From an uncultured Thiotrichales bacterium (GTDB taxonomy: Bacteria > Pseudomonadota > Gammaproteobacteria > CAIRSR01): DNA of 51,755 nt. Each line of letters begins with the position of its first letter. Position 1 is the first letter of the stretch. The stretch spans positions 1 to 51,755 of the forward strand of contig CAIRSR010000099.1 of NCBI GenBank assembly GCA_903881315.1. The letters run 5' to 3'. Below the pieces are notes generated by a model, which was not told the DNA's origin, made no database searches, and saw only the letters and a list, made by a program, of their open reading frames with translations. A program made the position numbers and the translations under genes. Positions 8,741-17,290 of this stretch are shown piece by piece.

Positions 8741-10051
8741 TCATTTCCCGGCATCCCTCGCCCGCAGCATGGCCAATTTCTCGGCAATCTTTATCTCTAA
8801 ACCCCGCATCACTGGCTGATAATAGATGCGTTGCGTCATCTCGGTGGGGAAATAATTCTCTCCGGCGGCATAGGCATCTGGTTCATCGTGTGCGTATCGA
8901 TAAGCCTTTCCATAATCAAGGCTCTTCATCAGTCGCGTCGGCGCATTCCGCAAATGCAACGGTACCCCCAGACTTCCGGTACTCGCCGCATCCTCTCGCG
9001 CACTCTGATAGGCCACATACACCGCATTACTCTTCGCGGCACAGGCCAAATACAACACCGCCTGCGCCAGCGCCAATTCACCCTCCGGGCTACCCAAGCG
9101 TTCCTGTACCTCGCAAGCACTGAGACAAAGATCTAAGGCGCGTGGATCCGCATTACCAATATCCTCGCTGGCCATACGCACAATCCGCCGCGCCAAATAG
9201 AGCGGGTCACAACCACCATCTAACATGCGACAGAACCAATATAACGCCGCATCCGGTGCCGAACCACGTACCGATTTGTGTAAAGCAGAGATCTGATTAT
9301 AGAATTCCTCGCCCTGTTTATCAAAACGCCGGGGCGTACCACCCGCCAATACGTCTTTGGCAATCGCCTCAGTAATCGTCTTCCGGCCATTCTCACTCTC
9401 TGTCAACGCGAGTGCTATCTCGAGCAGATTCAGCAAACGTCGCGCATCACCATCCGCCGCCTGGACAAACCAATCGCGCAACAGAGGCGTAATCTCAATG
9501 GGTTCTTCGCCCGCTAGACCGCGCTCGGTATCGGTAATGGCGCGTTCTAGCACTTGGAGCAAATCCTCGCTGGCTAATGGTTTTAAGACATAGACGCGCG
9601 CCCGTGATAATAACGCGCTGTTTACCTCGAAAGAAGGGTTCTCGGTGGTCGCACCAATAAACAAAAAGGTTCCGTTTTCTACATGCGGTAGGAACGCATC
9701 TTGCTGTGATTTATTAAACCGGTGTACCTCATCGACGAATAGAATGGTGCGACGATTGCTTTTCTGTCGATTGTCCTTGGCTACTGCTACCGCATCACGA
9801 ATCTCTTTGATGCCCGACAATACGGCAGAGATACTCAGAAACTCGGCATCCGCATGGCTCGCCACCAATCGCGCCAGGGTGGTCTTGCCGGTACCAGGCG
9901 GCCCCCACAGGATCATCGAATGCAAGCGACCCGATTTGATTGCCTGATACAATGGCCGACCCATTGCGAGGATATGCTGTTGGCCAATAAATTCTTCTAG
10001 TCGGCGTGGGCGCAAGCGATCAGCAAGCGGATTGTCTATCTCTTCCAGCAT
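8741..10051 (-). CDS. rarA: Replication-associated recombination protein RarA (MgsA)
   Basis: 436 residues, the usual RarA length. Family start (NPLADRLRPRRLEEFIGQQHIL), Walker A at residues 50-57 (GPPGTGKT), Walker B at 103-110 (ILFVDEVH) and sensor 1 in FIGATTENPSFEVN. The C-terminal tetramerisation part contains the conserved ALYWFCRMLDGGCDPLYLARR. RarA is a clamp-loader-like AAA+ ATPase acting at stalled replication forks. Convergent with fliK; probably transcribed alone, with the Sel1-repeat gene upstream on the same strand. Nothing unusual. Confidence 0.95.
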   Translation of the reverse strand: MLEEIDNPLADRLRPRRLEEFIGQQHILAMGRPLYQAIKSGRLHSMILWGPPGTGKTTLARLVASHADAEFLSISAVLSGIKEIRDAVAVAKDNRQKSNRRTILFVDEVHRFNKSQQDAFLPHVENGTFLFIGATTENPSFEVNSALLSRARVYVLKPLASEDLLQVLERAITDTERGLAGEEPIEITPLLRDWFVQAADGDARRLLNLLEIALALTESENGRKTITEAIAKDVLAGGTPRRFDKQGEEFYNQISALHKSVRGSAPDAALYWFCRMLDGGCDPLYLARRIVRMASEDIGNADPRALDLCLSACEVQERLGSPEGELALAQAVLYLACAAKSNAVYVAYQSAREDAASTGSLGVPLHLRNAPTRLMKSLDYGKAYRYAHDEPDAYAAGENYFPTEMTQRIYYQPVMRGLEIKIAEKLAMLRARDAGK

Positions 10052-10120
10052 GGGTACTTGCCAGTCCTCTCGAATTTACATTGTGCCTTCGTGCGCCATC
10101 GCCGCAAACCATACTCCCGA

Positions 10121-10801
10121 CTAATGCGCACCACCAGGTCGCCACTCAGCCGCACGTCGTTGTGCAGTAGCAATCTGATCGGCGGTCATCAGGGCCTCTA
10201 GTTTATCAATCACCTTAATGGCCTCTTTACTTACCTCATCATTCTGCGTAGCGGCAAGCGAAACCCACATATACGCAGTCACATAATCTCCGGTTACGCC
10301 TTGGCCCTCGGCCAACATAAAACCAAGCGCGTATTGCGCCAACGCAAGCCCCTGTTCGGCTGCCTTACGAAACCAATCCATCGCCTCGGTATAATTCTTT
10401 GGTACGCCCAAGCCCTTGTCGTACATAAGACCAAGGTTATAACGCGCATCCGCATTGCCTTGCAGGGCGGCCTTACGATACCAATGCACCGCCTCGGCAT
10501 AATTGCGCGGCATACCTTGGCCCTTGTCGTACATAACCCCTAGATTATACTGAGCACGCGCAAATCCTTGCAGAGCCGCCTTACGGAACCAAGCCATCGC
10601 CTCCGCATAGTCTTGCTTGACGCCGAGGCCGTTGTAATACACCAACCCCAAATTATACTGCGCACTAGAAAAGCCCTGATCGGCCAGGGCCTTGACGACA
10701 TTGAACATATCTTCTACGACATCGGCTCGTGTGCTTGGGCTGCACAAGGCAACCCAGAGGGCGCTGGCCAGTGCAAGAGAGGCGCGTTTCATTGAGGGCA
10801 T
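10121..10801 (-). CDS. Secreted or periplasmic Sel1-repeat protein
   Basis: 226 residues with a signal peptide (KRASLALASALWVALCSPSTRA). Four Sel1-type 36-residue repeats follow at about 40-75, 76-111, 112-147 and 148-183, with the pattern A..QG.A.AQYNLG.MY..G.GV..(N/D)YAEAM.WFRKA. Such solenoids mediate protein contacts in signalling and envelope processes; the partner is unknown. The start could also be the ATG at 10792, which gives a more typical signal peptide and has GGA at a good distance. The repeats are near-identical in part, indicating recent internal duplication. It lies between rarA and selO on the same strand with about 200 bases upstream, so it probably has its own promoter. Confidence 0.85.
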   Translation of the reverse strand: MPSMKRASLALASALWVALCSPSTRADVVEDMFNVVKALADQGFSSAQYNLGLVYYNGLGVKQDYAEAMAWFRKAALQGFARAQYNLGVMYDKGQGMPRNYAEAVHWYRKAALQGNADARYNLGLMYDKGLGVPKNYTEAMDWFRKAAEQGLALAQYALGFMLAEGQGVTGDYVTAYMWVSLAATQNDEVSKEAIKVIDKLEALMTADQIATAQRRAAEWRPGGAH

Positions 10802-11007
10802 TCCACGGAGTGAGGATGGCGTTGGGGTCTCATGGTGGGCCCCATGGTGATCGTTGGTATCATTCTACTCCAGAGAACGCCCACGGGAAGCAGGTATTCC
10901 CCGATCCTGAAATAGAACGCGCTCGGCTTGGGTGCGCGGCCTTTGGCTGCGGGCGAGGCGGGCAGATGAGCGCAGATTTTGGGTGTGGTCGGCTAATGAA
11001 TCGGCGC

Positions 11008-12570
11008 TTAGGTACCACAAAAGGTGCAGTACCCTGCGGCTTGTGCGGGGGTGGCGGGCAGTGCATAGGCATCGGCACCGGGTTGTTCTTCGAATGGACG
11101 CAGTAGCACCGCGAGTAGGCGCTCGAAGGGATTCAGGTCGCCCTGTTCGACCGCTGCCGCGAGAGCCATCTCAACCTGGTGGTTACGCGGGATGTAGGCC
11201 GGGTTGACCTGGTTTTGTAGCGCAGCGTGTTCGCTTGGTGCCACCGAGTCACGCGCTATCCGCGCCTGCCAACGGGTGAGCCAGGCAGCGATGGCGGTGG
11301 GTTCCCGCCAGAGAGAGCGTAGCGGGGCCTCGTTACCCAGTACCGCTTGCGCTAAATATCGGAAGGCGAGGGTGAAATCTACCTGTTGGCCTTCCAGGGT
11401 AGCAAGGAAATCCTCCACCAGCGCAAGGTCATCGCTCTCGGTGGTACACAGCCCCAATTTTCGACGCATCAGCGCCAACCAGTGGCGCTGGTACTGTCCT
11501 GGAAAGGCATCGACCACTTCGGTGGCCAGGAAGCGGGCGGTCTCGGCGTCGGTATGGAGCAAGGGCAGCAGGGCCTCCGCAAAACGGGCGATGTTCCAAT
11601 GAGCAATGACGGGCTGGTTCGCATAACGGTAGCGCCCTTGGGCATCAATCGAACTAAAGACCGTGCTTGGGTCGTAGGCGTCCATGAAGGCGCAGGGGCC
11701 ATAGTCGATGGTTTCACCCGATAGGGTCATATTGTCGGTGTTCATCACCCCATGGATGAACCCAACCCCCATCCAGCGTGCGATCAGCGCGGCCTGGCGC
11801 TCGCTCATGGCGCGTAGTAGGAGAAGATAACCGTCCGCTTGGTTTTGGAGCATGGGGTAGTGGCGAGCCATCACATGCCGCGCCAGTTGTCGAACGTGCG
11901 TAAGCTCACCACGAGCGGCGAAGTATTGAAAGGTGCCAATACGGATGTGACTCGCGGCAATCCGCGTCAACACGGCACCCGGCAGGGTCGCGCCATCGCG
12001 GTAGACAGGTTCTCCGGTGGTCACAACCGCCAATGCACGGGTGGTGGGGATGCCGAGTGCGTGCATCGCCTCGCCAATGAGGTATTCGCGCAGTACCGGC
12101 CCGAGTGGCGCCTTGCCATCGCCCCCGCGCGAGAACGGGGTACGCCCCGAACCCTTGAGCGCCAGGTCGCGCCGCTCACCGTCGCAGTCGATAAGTTCGC
12201 CCAGCAGCAAGGCCCGGCCATCACCGAGCTGCGGGGAGAAGCCACCAAACTGATGACCGGCATAGGCCTGCGCCAGCGGTTCAGCGCCTTCTGGTATTTG
12301 GTTGCCAGAGAAGAGGTCTGCCCCAAGTGGGCCATCAAGCCTATCGGCATTCAAGCCGAGCGTAATGGCCAAGGCACGATTAAACCGCACCATTTGCGGC
12401 GCTGACACAGACGCAGGTTGCCACGGTACATACAGGCCCTCGCATTCGTGCGCGAAACTGTTGTCGAAAGAAAAGAGTGGCGGTGTGCTGTGGTTGGTCA
12501 AGTCCGAATCCTGCTTTGGGGCGCGGGTCTTGCTACGGTTGATGATGCTCTCTTCTTGACCGGTAGACAT
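11008..12570 (-). CDS. selO: Protein adenylyltransferase SelO (YdiU family)
   Basis: 520 residues, slightly longer than the E. coli protein because of a 30-residue N-terminal extension. Family landmarks are AYAGHQFGGFSPQLGDGRA, the nucleotide-binding LKGSGRTPFSRGGDGKAPLG, the REYLIGEAMHALGIPTTRAL segment, and the active-site stretch GFIHGVMNTDNM with IDYGPCAFMDAY. It ends YCTFCGT, a CxxC near the C-terminus in the place where eukaryotic SelO carries selenocysteine. SelO is a pseudokinase that transfers AMP to Ser/Thr/Tyr of target proteins and is linked to redox stress. It appears monocistronic, with 139 bases upstream. Confidence 0.93.
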   Translation of the reverse strand: MSTGQEESIINRSKTRAPKQDSDLTNHSTPPLFSFDNSFAHECEGLYVPWQPASVSAPQMVRFNRALAITLGLNADRLDGPLGADLFSGNQIPEGAEPLAQAYAGHQFGGFSPQLGDGRALLLGELIDCDGERRDLALKGSGRTPFSRGGDGKAPLGPVLREYLIGEAMHALGIPTTRALAVVTTGEPVYRDGATLPGAVLTRIAASHIRIGTFQYFAARGELTHVRQLARHVMARHYPMLQNQADGYLLLLRAMSERQAALIARWMGVGFIHGVMNTDNMTLSGETIDYGPCAFMDAYDPSTVFSSIDAQGRYRYANQPVIAHWNIARFAEALLPLLHTDAETARFLATEVVDAFPGQYQRHWLALMRRKLGLCTTESDDLALVEDFLATLEGQQVDFTLAFRYLAQAVLGNEAPLRSLWREPTAIAAWLTRWQARIARDSVAPSEHAALQNQVNPAYIPRNHQVEMALAAAVEQGDLNPFERLLAVLLRPFEEQPGADAYALPATPAQAAGYCTFCGT

Positions 12571-12709
12571 GCGCTGGTTTTTTTATTTTCCGCGAGGACT
12601 GCCGCTGTCTGACCATTGCGCCTGCGTTTGATAAATTCATGTGACGTTCGCAGATCCCATGCCCATGATCGAACCAACCCGGGGATCACAAGAGTGACGG
12701 GCGCTAACC

Positions 12710-14896
12710 CTATTTACTACTCATCACAATCAAACTGCCCGTCGCGCCAGCCGCCAGCCGCTGCGCATGGTATTGCACCAGCGGATCATCGGCGTATCTC
12801 TCTGCCAATTGCCGGAACATATCAATTGCCTCTGCTGCCTCCGCCTCTAGTAGCGCATAGGCCGCCAGGTATTGCACCGTTCTATCCTCCGCCATTACCT
12901 CTGCCGATAATGGCTCGAACACCGCGATTGCCTCGGTCTTGCCTTTCAATACCAATCGTCCCACCGGCCTGCCCGTAAACGCAGGGCACTGTGCCACCGT
13001 AGCGCCGCTCACGCAAATATGGGTTCCGAATTGCGCGTTGATGGTTTCTAGGCGCGCTGCCGTATTAATAGCGTCGCCGAGCGCACGATAGTCCAACATC
13101 GCCTTACCGCCAAAATTGCCAACCATCACCATACCCGTATTGACCCCAATCCGCGTTTTGCCAAACGGGATACCAATCTCCTGTTGCCTACGACTGAACT
13201 CCCGCGCAAAGTGATCCATCTCTAGGGCGCAAGCCAGCGCCCGCTCGACATGATCGGGTTGTACGATGGGCGCTGAAAACATGACCGCAACCGCATCTCC
13301 AACAATCCTGTCGAGGGTGCCATCGTGGCGGAAGGCAATCTGGATCATGCCATCCAGATAATCATTGATGAGGGAAGAAAGCTGGGTTGGTTCATATTTC
13401 TCCATGAGGGTAGTAAACCCCTGTAGATCCGTCATGACAAAAGAACATTCCCGATAGACGCCACCAAGCTCCAGATTCTGCGGGTTTGCCTGGAGATGCT
13501 TTACCCGATTCGGCGAGACATAACGCGAGAAGGCATTGCGGATCCAGCGTTGCTCCCGTTCTGTTTGGAGATAACGGGGAACCATCATGACAATAAACAA
13601 TGCCCCAACCGCAAGCGTTGGGAAGATTGGATCGAGTAGCAATTGCTGCGCAACAAATAGCCACCACGAAAACGCCAACACCCCCGTAGCTGCGAGTGCT
13701 GTCAGTAGTACCGACCACACCGGACGCAGCCGCCCCAGCATTGCCCACAACAAGAGCCACATCCCAGACAACAGCACGATCACAAAATCGTTTTCCCAGG
13801 CCGGTCGCAGCAGGAAATCCCCATCCAGCATTTGCTCGGTTAATTGCACATGCCCTTCAACACCCGGGATCAACTCACCGAGCGGGCTAAATACTGTATC
13901 ACCGAGTCCCTTGGCTGTGGCACCAATAAATACGATGCTATCCTTGATCCGCCGCGCATCTACCTTGTTGGCCAACAGATCCTGTGCTGGGATATAGCGA
14001 TCCTGCGCCAAAGGCCGAAAGTGTAGCCACAGCCGACCATCTGGCGCGGTTGGCATAAAGGCGGTATTGCCGATCTCGATACCGGCAATGCCCGCTACCT
14101 GCCCACGGATCATCGCACTCGGCGAGGCAACCTGCACCGAGAGATTATCAACCCCCAGGAAGAGGCGCAGCGCTTCAAGCGCGAGGCCTGGGTAGAGTTC
14201 GTTGCGTACCCGATAGACCAGTGGTATCGAACGTAATATCCCATCGTTGTCCGGTTCTAGCGAAATAGCGCCACTGCCCGCTTCGGCAGCAGTAAGCAGC
14301 GGCAGACTAGCAAGCCCCCCGCCGTAGGGTGGCAACCAGTCGCGAGCATCGCCGCCGAAACTCAGAAAATGCGCCTTGACCGGAGGCAGCGGAGCATTCG
14401 TGGTGCGGGATTCGATGGGGAAACCGATCTCTACCCGACTTTTCCGCACACTCTCCGCCAGGATGGTATCGTGTGTTGGCATCTGTAGCAGCGCATCAGA
14501 TAAGGCGTGGTTTTGTTGGAACGATAGGGCGATCTGTTCAGGAGAGGTACGATCCGGTTCTGAGAAAATCACATCAAACGCGATTGCACGCGCACCCATC
14601 TCTTGCAGCTTGTCAATGATCAGTGCAATGACGGTACGCGGCCACGGCCACTGCCCTAGGCTGGCCAGGCTCGCATCATCAATCGCAATGACCCGGACGG
14701 GTAGATTGTCATGGTACGGCAGGGGGGACAGCGCCTGTAATTGATCGAAGGCATTGTCGCGGATGCGGACGCGGAATTGCGGGTCGAGGAACTGAATAGC
14801 CAGGACAATGGCGATAACAACCCACGGCAATATCACCCGCGTCAACAGCACCGAAAAAGAGGGCATGCGCCACGTCCACTTCATGACACGGGTCAT
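12710..14896 (-). CDS. CHASE2-domain class III adenylate/guanylate cyclase
   Basis: 728 residues. An N-terminal membrane helix (about 18-36) leads to a periplasmic CHASE2 sensor (about 40-330, with VIAIDDASLASLGQWPWPR). Three membrane helices follow (about 365-445), then a class III cyclase domain (about 475-660). Metal-binding aspartates are in MTDLQGFT and IVGDAVAVMF, and the transition-state Asn/Arg in ALGDAINTAARLE; Asp in LGDA favours ATP, hence cAMP. A helical tail follows. It starts with an ATGA overlap on the FecR gene stop, so the two are translationally coupled. Together with the beta-barrel gene this forms a three-gene operon. Its product could be sensed by the cyclic-nucleotide-binding protein encoded just upstream at 17287-18429; that link is inference. 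Confidence 0.9.
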   Translation of the reverse strand: MTRVMKWTWRMPSFSVLLTRVILPWVVIAIVLAIQFLDPQFRVRIRDNAFDQLQALSPLPYHDNLPVRVIAIDDASLASLGQWPWPRTVIALIIDKLQEMGARAIAFDVIFSEPDRTSPEQIALSFQQNHALSDALLQMPTHDTILAESVRKSRVEIGFPIESRTTNAPLPPVKAHFLSFGGDARDWLPPYGGGLASLPLLTAAEAGSGAISLEPDNDGILRSIPLVYRVRNELYPGLALEALRLFLGVDNLSVQVASPSAMIRGQVAGIAGIEIGNTAFMPTAPDGRLWLHFRPLAQDRYIPAQDLLANKVDARRIKDSIVFIGATAKGLGDTVFSPLGELIPGVEGHVQLTEQMLDGDFLLRPAWENDFVIVLLSGMWLLLWAMLGRLRPVWSVLLTALAATGVLAFSWWLFVAQQLLLDPIFPTLAVGALFIVMMVPRYLQTEREQRWIRNAFSRYVSPNRVKHLQANPQNLELGGVYRECSFVMTDLQGFTTLMEKYEPTQLSSLINDYLDGMIQIAFRHDGTLDRIVGDAVAVMFSAPIVQPDHVERALACALEMDHFAREFSRRQQEIGIPFGKTRIGVNTGMVMVGNFGGKAMLDYRALGDAINTAARLETINAQFGTHICVSGATVAQCPAFTGRPVGRLVLKGKTEAIAVFEPLSAEVMAEDRTVQYLAAYALLEAEAAEAIDMFRQLAERYADDPLVQYHAQRLAAGATGSLIVMSSK

Positions 14897-15801
14897 GGTG
14901 CGTGCGAAACACCGTGCAATCCGCCACCGCCAGGTGTTCCGCCGCCACCACCGCCAGGTGTTCCGCCGCCACCACCGCCAGGTGTTCCGCCGCCGCCACC
15001 GCCAGGCTTGGGTAATTGGTTGCCGCCAGAGCGAAAGTTTTGTGTCCCCGGTGAGGCAGGGGGAGGGGTGCCGCCCATAGCGCCGCCCATGGCACCGCCT
15101 CCGGGCATACCCATGGGCGCAGCACCCCCAATGGGGGGCGGTGCCCCACCCTCGCCTCCGGCCCCGCCAGGCCCGCCACCGCCAGGCCCACCGCCAGGCC
15201 CACCGCCACCGCCAGGGCCGCTGCCAGGGCTTCCCCCCGAGCGCAGCATGATCTTGCCCCCGATAGAGGGTAGCGGCATCTTATCTTGGGCGGTCACGAT
15301 GGCGCTCCCTCCGGCGCTAACCCGCAACGAGCCGGCGGCATTGGATACCTCCACCAGTCCCGTATCTACGCTGACCTGGAGCGCCTCAGCGAGCCGGACG
15401 GAGTATTCCGTCCCGCGCACCCCGAGATTGGCCAGCCGGGTCTTGAGTTGATAATTGCGATGGTCAATCTCTCCGGTCAGGGTGTGCAGCAGGCCGTTGA
15501 CCAGGCTAAATTGCGCCTTATTGCCATCCTTTCCGTAATGATAGTCGTCGATGGCAAATCGGGTATCGTGATACAGGGTCATCAGCGTGCCGTCGGCAAA
15601 ACGCAACTGCACCTGGCCATCCATGGTGACAATGCTATCCCCGCTAAACAATTCTTTCCGATTCGTTGGCGACTGGCTTTCGTTGCCGTGCAGAATATCA
15701 ACCTTGCCGGTAAAGGCTAGAACAACCGCTACGCTCTCCACGCCCCAAATGGGTTGGAAAGGTAATGATAGCAAAACACCGAGGAGTAGGCCGTTCTTCA
15801 T
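14893..15801 (-). CDS. Exported FecR-domain protein with glycine-rich tail
   Basis: 302 residues from ATG 15801, chosen because it overlaps the upstream stop as ATGA and begins a clean signal peptide (KNGLLLGVLLSLPFQPIWG); an ATG at 15816 is also in frame. A FecR domain spans about 35-160, including SGDSIVTMDGQVQLRFADGT and the hallmark RLANLGVRGTEYSV. The last ~110 residues are almost only Gly, Pro and Ala, with three 8-residue GGGTPGGG repeats (24-bp DNA repeats at 14931, 14955 and 14979). FecR domains occur in periplasmic or surface proteins; this is not the iron sigma regulator, as it lacks the cytoplasmic anti-sigma part. The Gly-rich tail may be structural or surface-exposed. Function unknown; operon partners are the barrel protein and the cyclase. 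Confidence 0.8.
   Translation of the reverse strand: MKNGLLLGVLLSLPFQPIWGVESVAVVLAFTGKVDILHGNESQSPTNRKELFSGDSIVTMDGQVQLRFADGTLMTLYHDTRFAIDDYHYGKDGNKAQFSLVNGLLHTLTGEIDHRNYQLKTRLANLGVRGTEYSVRLAEALQVSVDTGLVEVSNAAGSLRVSAGGSAIVTAQDKMPLPSIGGKIMLRSGGSPGSGPGGGGGPGGGPGGGGPGGAGGEGGAPPPIGGAAPMGMPGGGAMGGAMGGTPPPASPGTQNFRSGGNQLPKPGGGGGGTPGGGGGGTPGGGGGGTPGGGGLHGVSHAP
14925..15002 (-). repeat. 24-bp tandem coding repeat (Gly-rich tail)
   Basis: Three copies of a 24-bp unit start at 14931, 14955 and 14979 on the plus strand (CAGGTGTTCCGCCGCCACCA in each or nearly so). They encode GGGGGTP-type repeats at the C-terminus of the FecR protein. Confidence 0.8.
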
Positions 15802-17138
15802 TTTCCGAAATCCCATTTGATCTGCAACAGAATAGTGTTGCGGCTATATTGGTACAGCCCAACATTGGAGACATTGCGCGTGTGGGTGTACTGCGGAATG
15901 AAATGCCAGCGCCCGCTGAGATGATAATCAGCCGCAACCCCGACGATATAGTCGCTATCATGTCGCGTTACCGAGTATAATGGTTCCGCAGCAAGATGGC
16001 GCTGGAATTCACAAACCACCCCAGCGCTAAGCAACAGCGCATCGCTAACGCGCAGATTGCCCGCCACATGAGCGCCGAACAGATGATAGCTAAACTGTGG
16101 TTTGGTTGGGTCTTTGGCGTCCTCTGTCCCAACGTAAAGTCCATACTGCAGTGTCTTCGCGCCATTGGCTATGGTTGCATCGCGCATCACCCCACCGACC
16201 TTACGGGTAGTGTCGTCAATGGCGTTATGATAGGTAGAATTGAGATACCGGAAATAACTAGTGAGCGTGGCATGATTTGCGAGAGGATGCACCCAATTTA
16301 TGCTGGTGCCAAGCGCATTGCGGTAGCCCCTATTGCCGAGCAGGAAATCTTGCGCGAGTACCGACGCCCCAAAGAAATCGTGACCGATCCGGTGTAATCC
16401 CCCTAGATCAAGAGTAAAGATTCCTTCCTGCATATCTTTGCGTGTGTTGTTAATGCCTTGGTGAATACTCGTGTTGCCAGTGAGCCAAGTGTCCTCGCCG
16501 ATTGCCTTGCGTACAGAAACACCAACCTCCATTCTTGTGCCCATATCGCCATTCTTGCTGGCGCTACCAAGGGAGGTCAGGGAGGTTGTGGAGATCCCGG
16601 GAATCAGCAGCGCGGTTTGACTCGGGCCACTGGTCACGTTGCTGTCCCAACCAATCCCAGCAAGCACATATCCCTGCACGGATGTCCCACCGCCTGTCGC
16701 CGGAATGGCGGCACTACCGCGCATCCGCTCCAGTTCTTGCTGTTGTTCAGCACTGAGCCGCTGCGCTGACACTGATTTTATCAATTCACCGGCTTGTATC
16801 GGATCGCCTCGTTCCAGATTAATCCGCGCAGCCAACAAACGCACCTCTACATTATTGGGCGCTACCATTAACACACGGTCAAAGGCAAACAGTGCCTCTC
16901 CGGCATGCCCAGCCTGATACAGGGCTTTCCCTAGTAGGTAGTCGTAGTTTTCACTCCCGGCAAGGCGCAACATGTCTTGTTTAAGCAGGACAACAGCTTG
17001 CTCAGCCTTGCCTGCTGTTAATAATTGGCGCGCCTGATCTAGGTCAGTGGTTTCTTCCGCAATGGCTACGCTAGCATATAGCAGCAGAATAGCTAACAAT
17101 GTTCTCAGCACCGCGAAGGGACTCCTGTAGTATACCAT
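15798..17138 (-). CDS. TPR plus outer-membrane beta-barrel protein (Slam/DUF560-like)
   Basis: 446 residues with a signal peptide (LRTLLAILLLYASVAIA). The N-terminal third is TPR-like (about 35-150: LLTAGKAEQAVVLLKQ..., LLGKALYQAGHAGEALFAFDRVL, NNVEVRLLAARINLERGD). From about residue 170 it turns into alternating aromatic strands (YVLAGIGWDSNV, SYHLFGAHVAGNL, WHFIPQYTHTRNV) and ends with a barrel-type C-terminal strand (TILLQIKWDFGK). The layout resembles surface lipoprotein assembly modifiers and other TPR-porins that move proteins to the cell surface. First gene of a coupled operon with the FecR and cyclase genes, so the FecR protein could be its cargo; that is inference. Confidence 0.78.
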   Translation of the reverse strand: MVYYRSPFAVLRTLLAILLLYASVAIAEETTDLDQARQLLTAGKAEQAVVLLKQDMLRLAGSENYDYLLGKALYQAGHAGEALFAFDRVLMVAPNNVEVRLLAARINLERGDPIQAGELIKSVSAQRLSAEQQQELERMRGSAAIPATGGGTSVQGYVLAGIGWDSNVTSGPSQTALLIPGISTTSLTSLGSASKNGDMGTRMEVGVSVRKAIGEDTWLTGNTSIHQGINNTRKDMQEGIFTLDLGGLHRIGHDFFGASVLAQDFLLGNRGYRNALGTSINWVHPLANHATLTSYFRYLNSTYHNAIDDTTRKVGGVMRDATIANGAKTLQYGLYVGTEDAKDPTKPQFSYHLFGAHVAGNLRVSDALLLSAGVVCEFQRHLAAEPLYSVTRHDSDYIVGVAADYHLSGRWHFIPQYTHTRNVSNVGLYQYSRNTILLQIKWDFGK

Positions 17139-17245
17139 CGGTGTTATAGAGCCTAGGCCAAGGCAATGATAGCGGTCGATACCCGCCGAGATCGGTCTAT
17201 CCTAATACCTGCGCATGATTTTGTCATTGCCTATTCTCCGAGGGC

Positions 17246-17290
17246 GTAACCGTTCACTCCCCCCCCAGCGGGAGGGGGCTGAACGGTTAC
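17246..17290. repeat. Palindromic intergenic element, copy 2 (perfect 11-bp ends)
   Basis: A 45-bp element with perfect inverted ends GTAACCGTTCA / TGAACGGTTAC and a C8...G5 centre. Its right end contributes the TAA stop codon of the adjacent minus-strand gene, which ends at 17287. It may also act as a terminator or mRNA end for that gene. Confidence 0.8.

Noticed and set aside
14741-15451. Plus-strand Pro-rich open frame opposite the FecR gene
   Set aside because: The proline stretches are the antisense of the Gly-rich tail; the minus-strand gene has a signal peptide, domain and operon overlaps.
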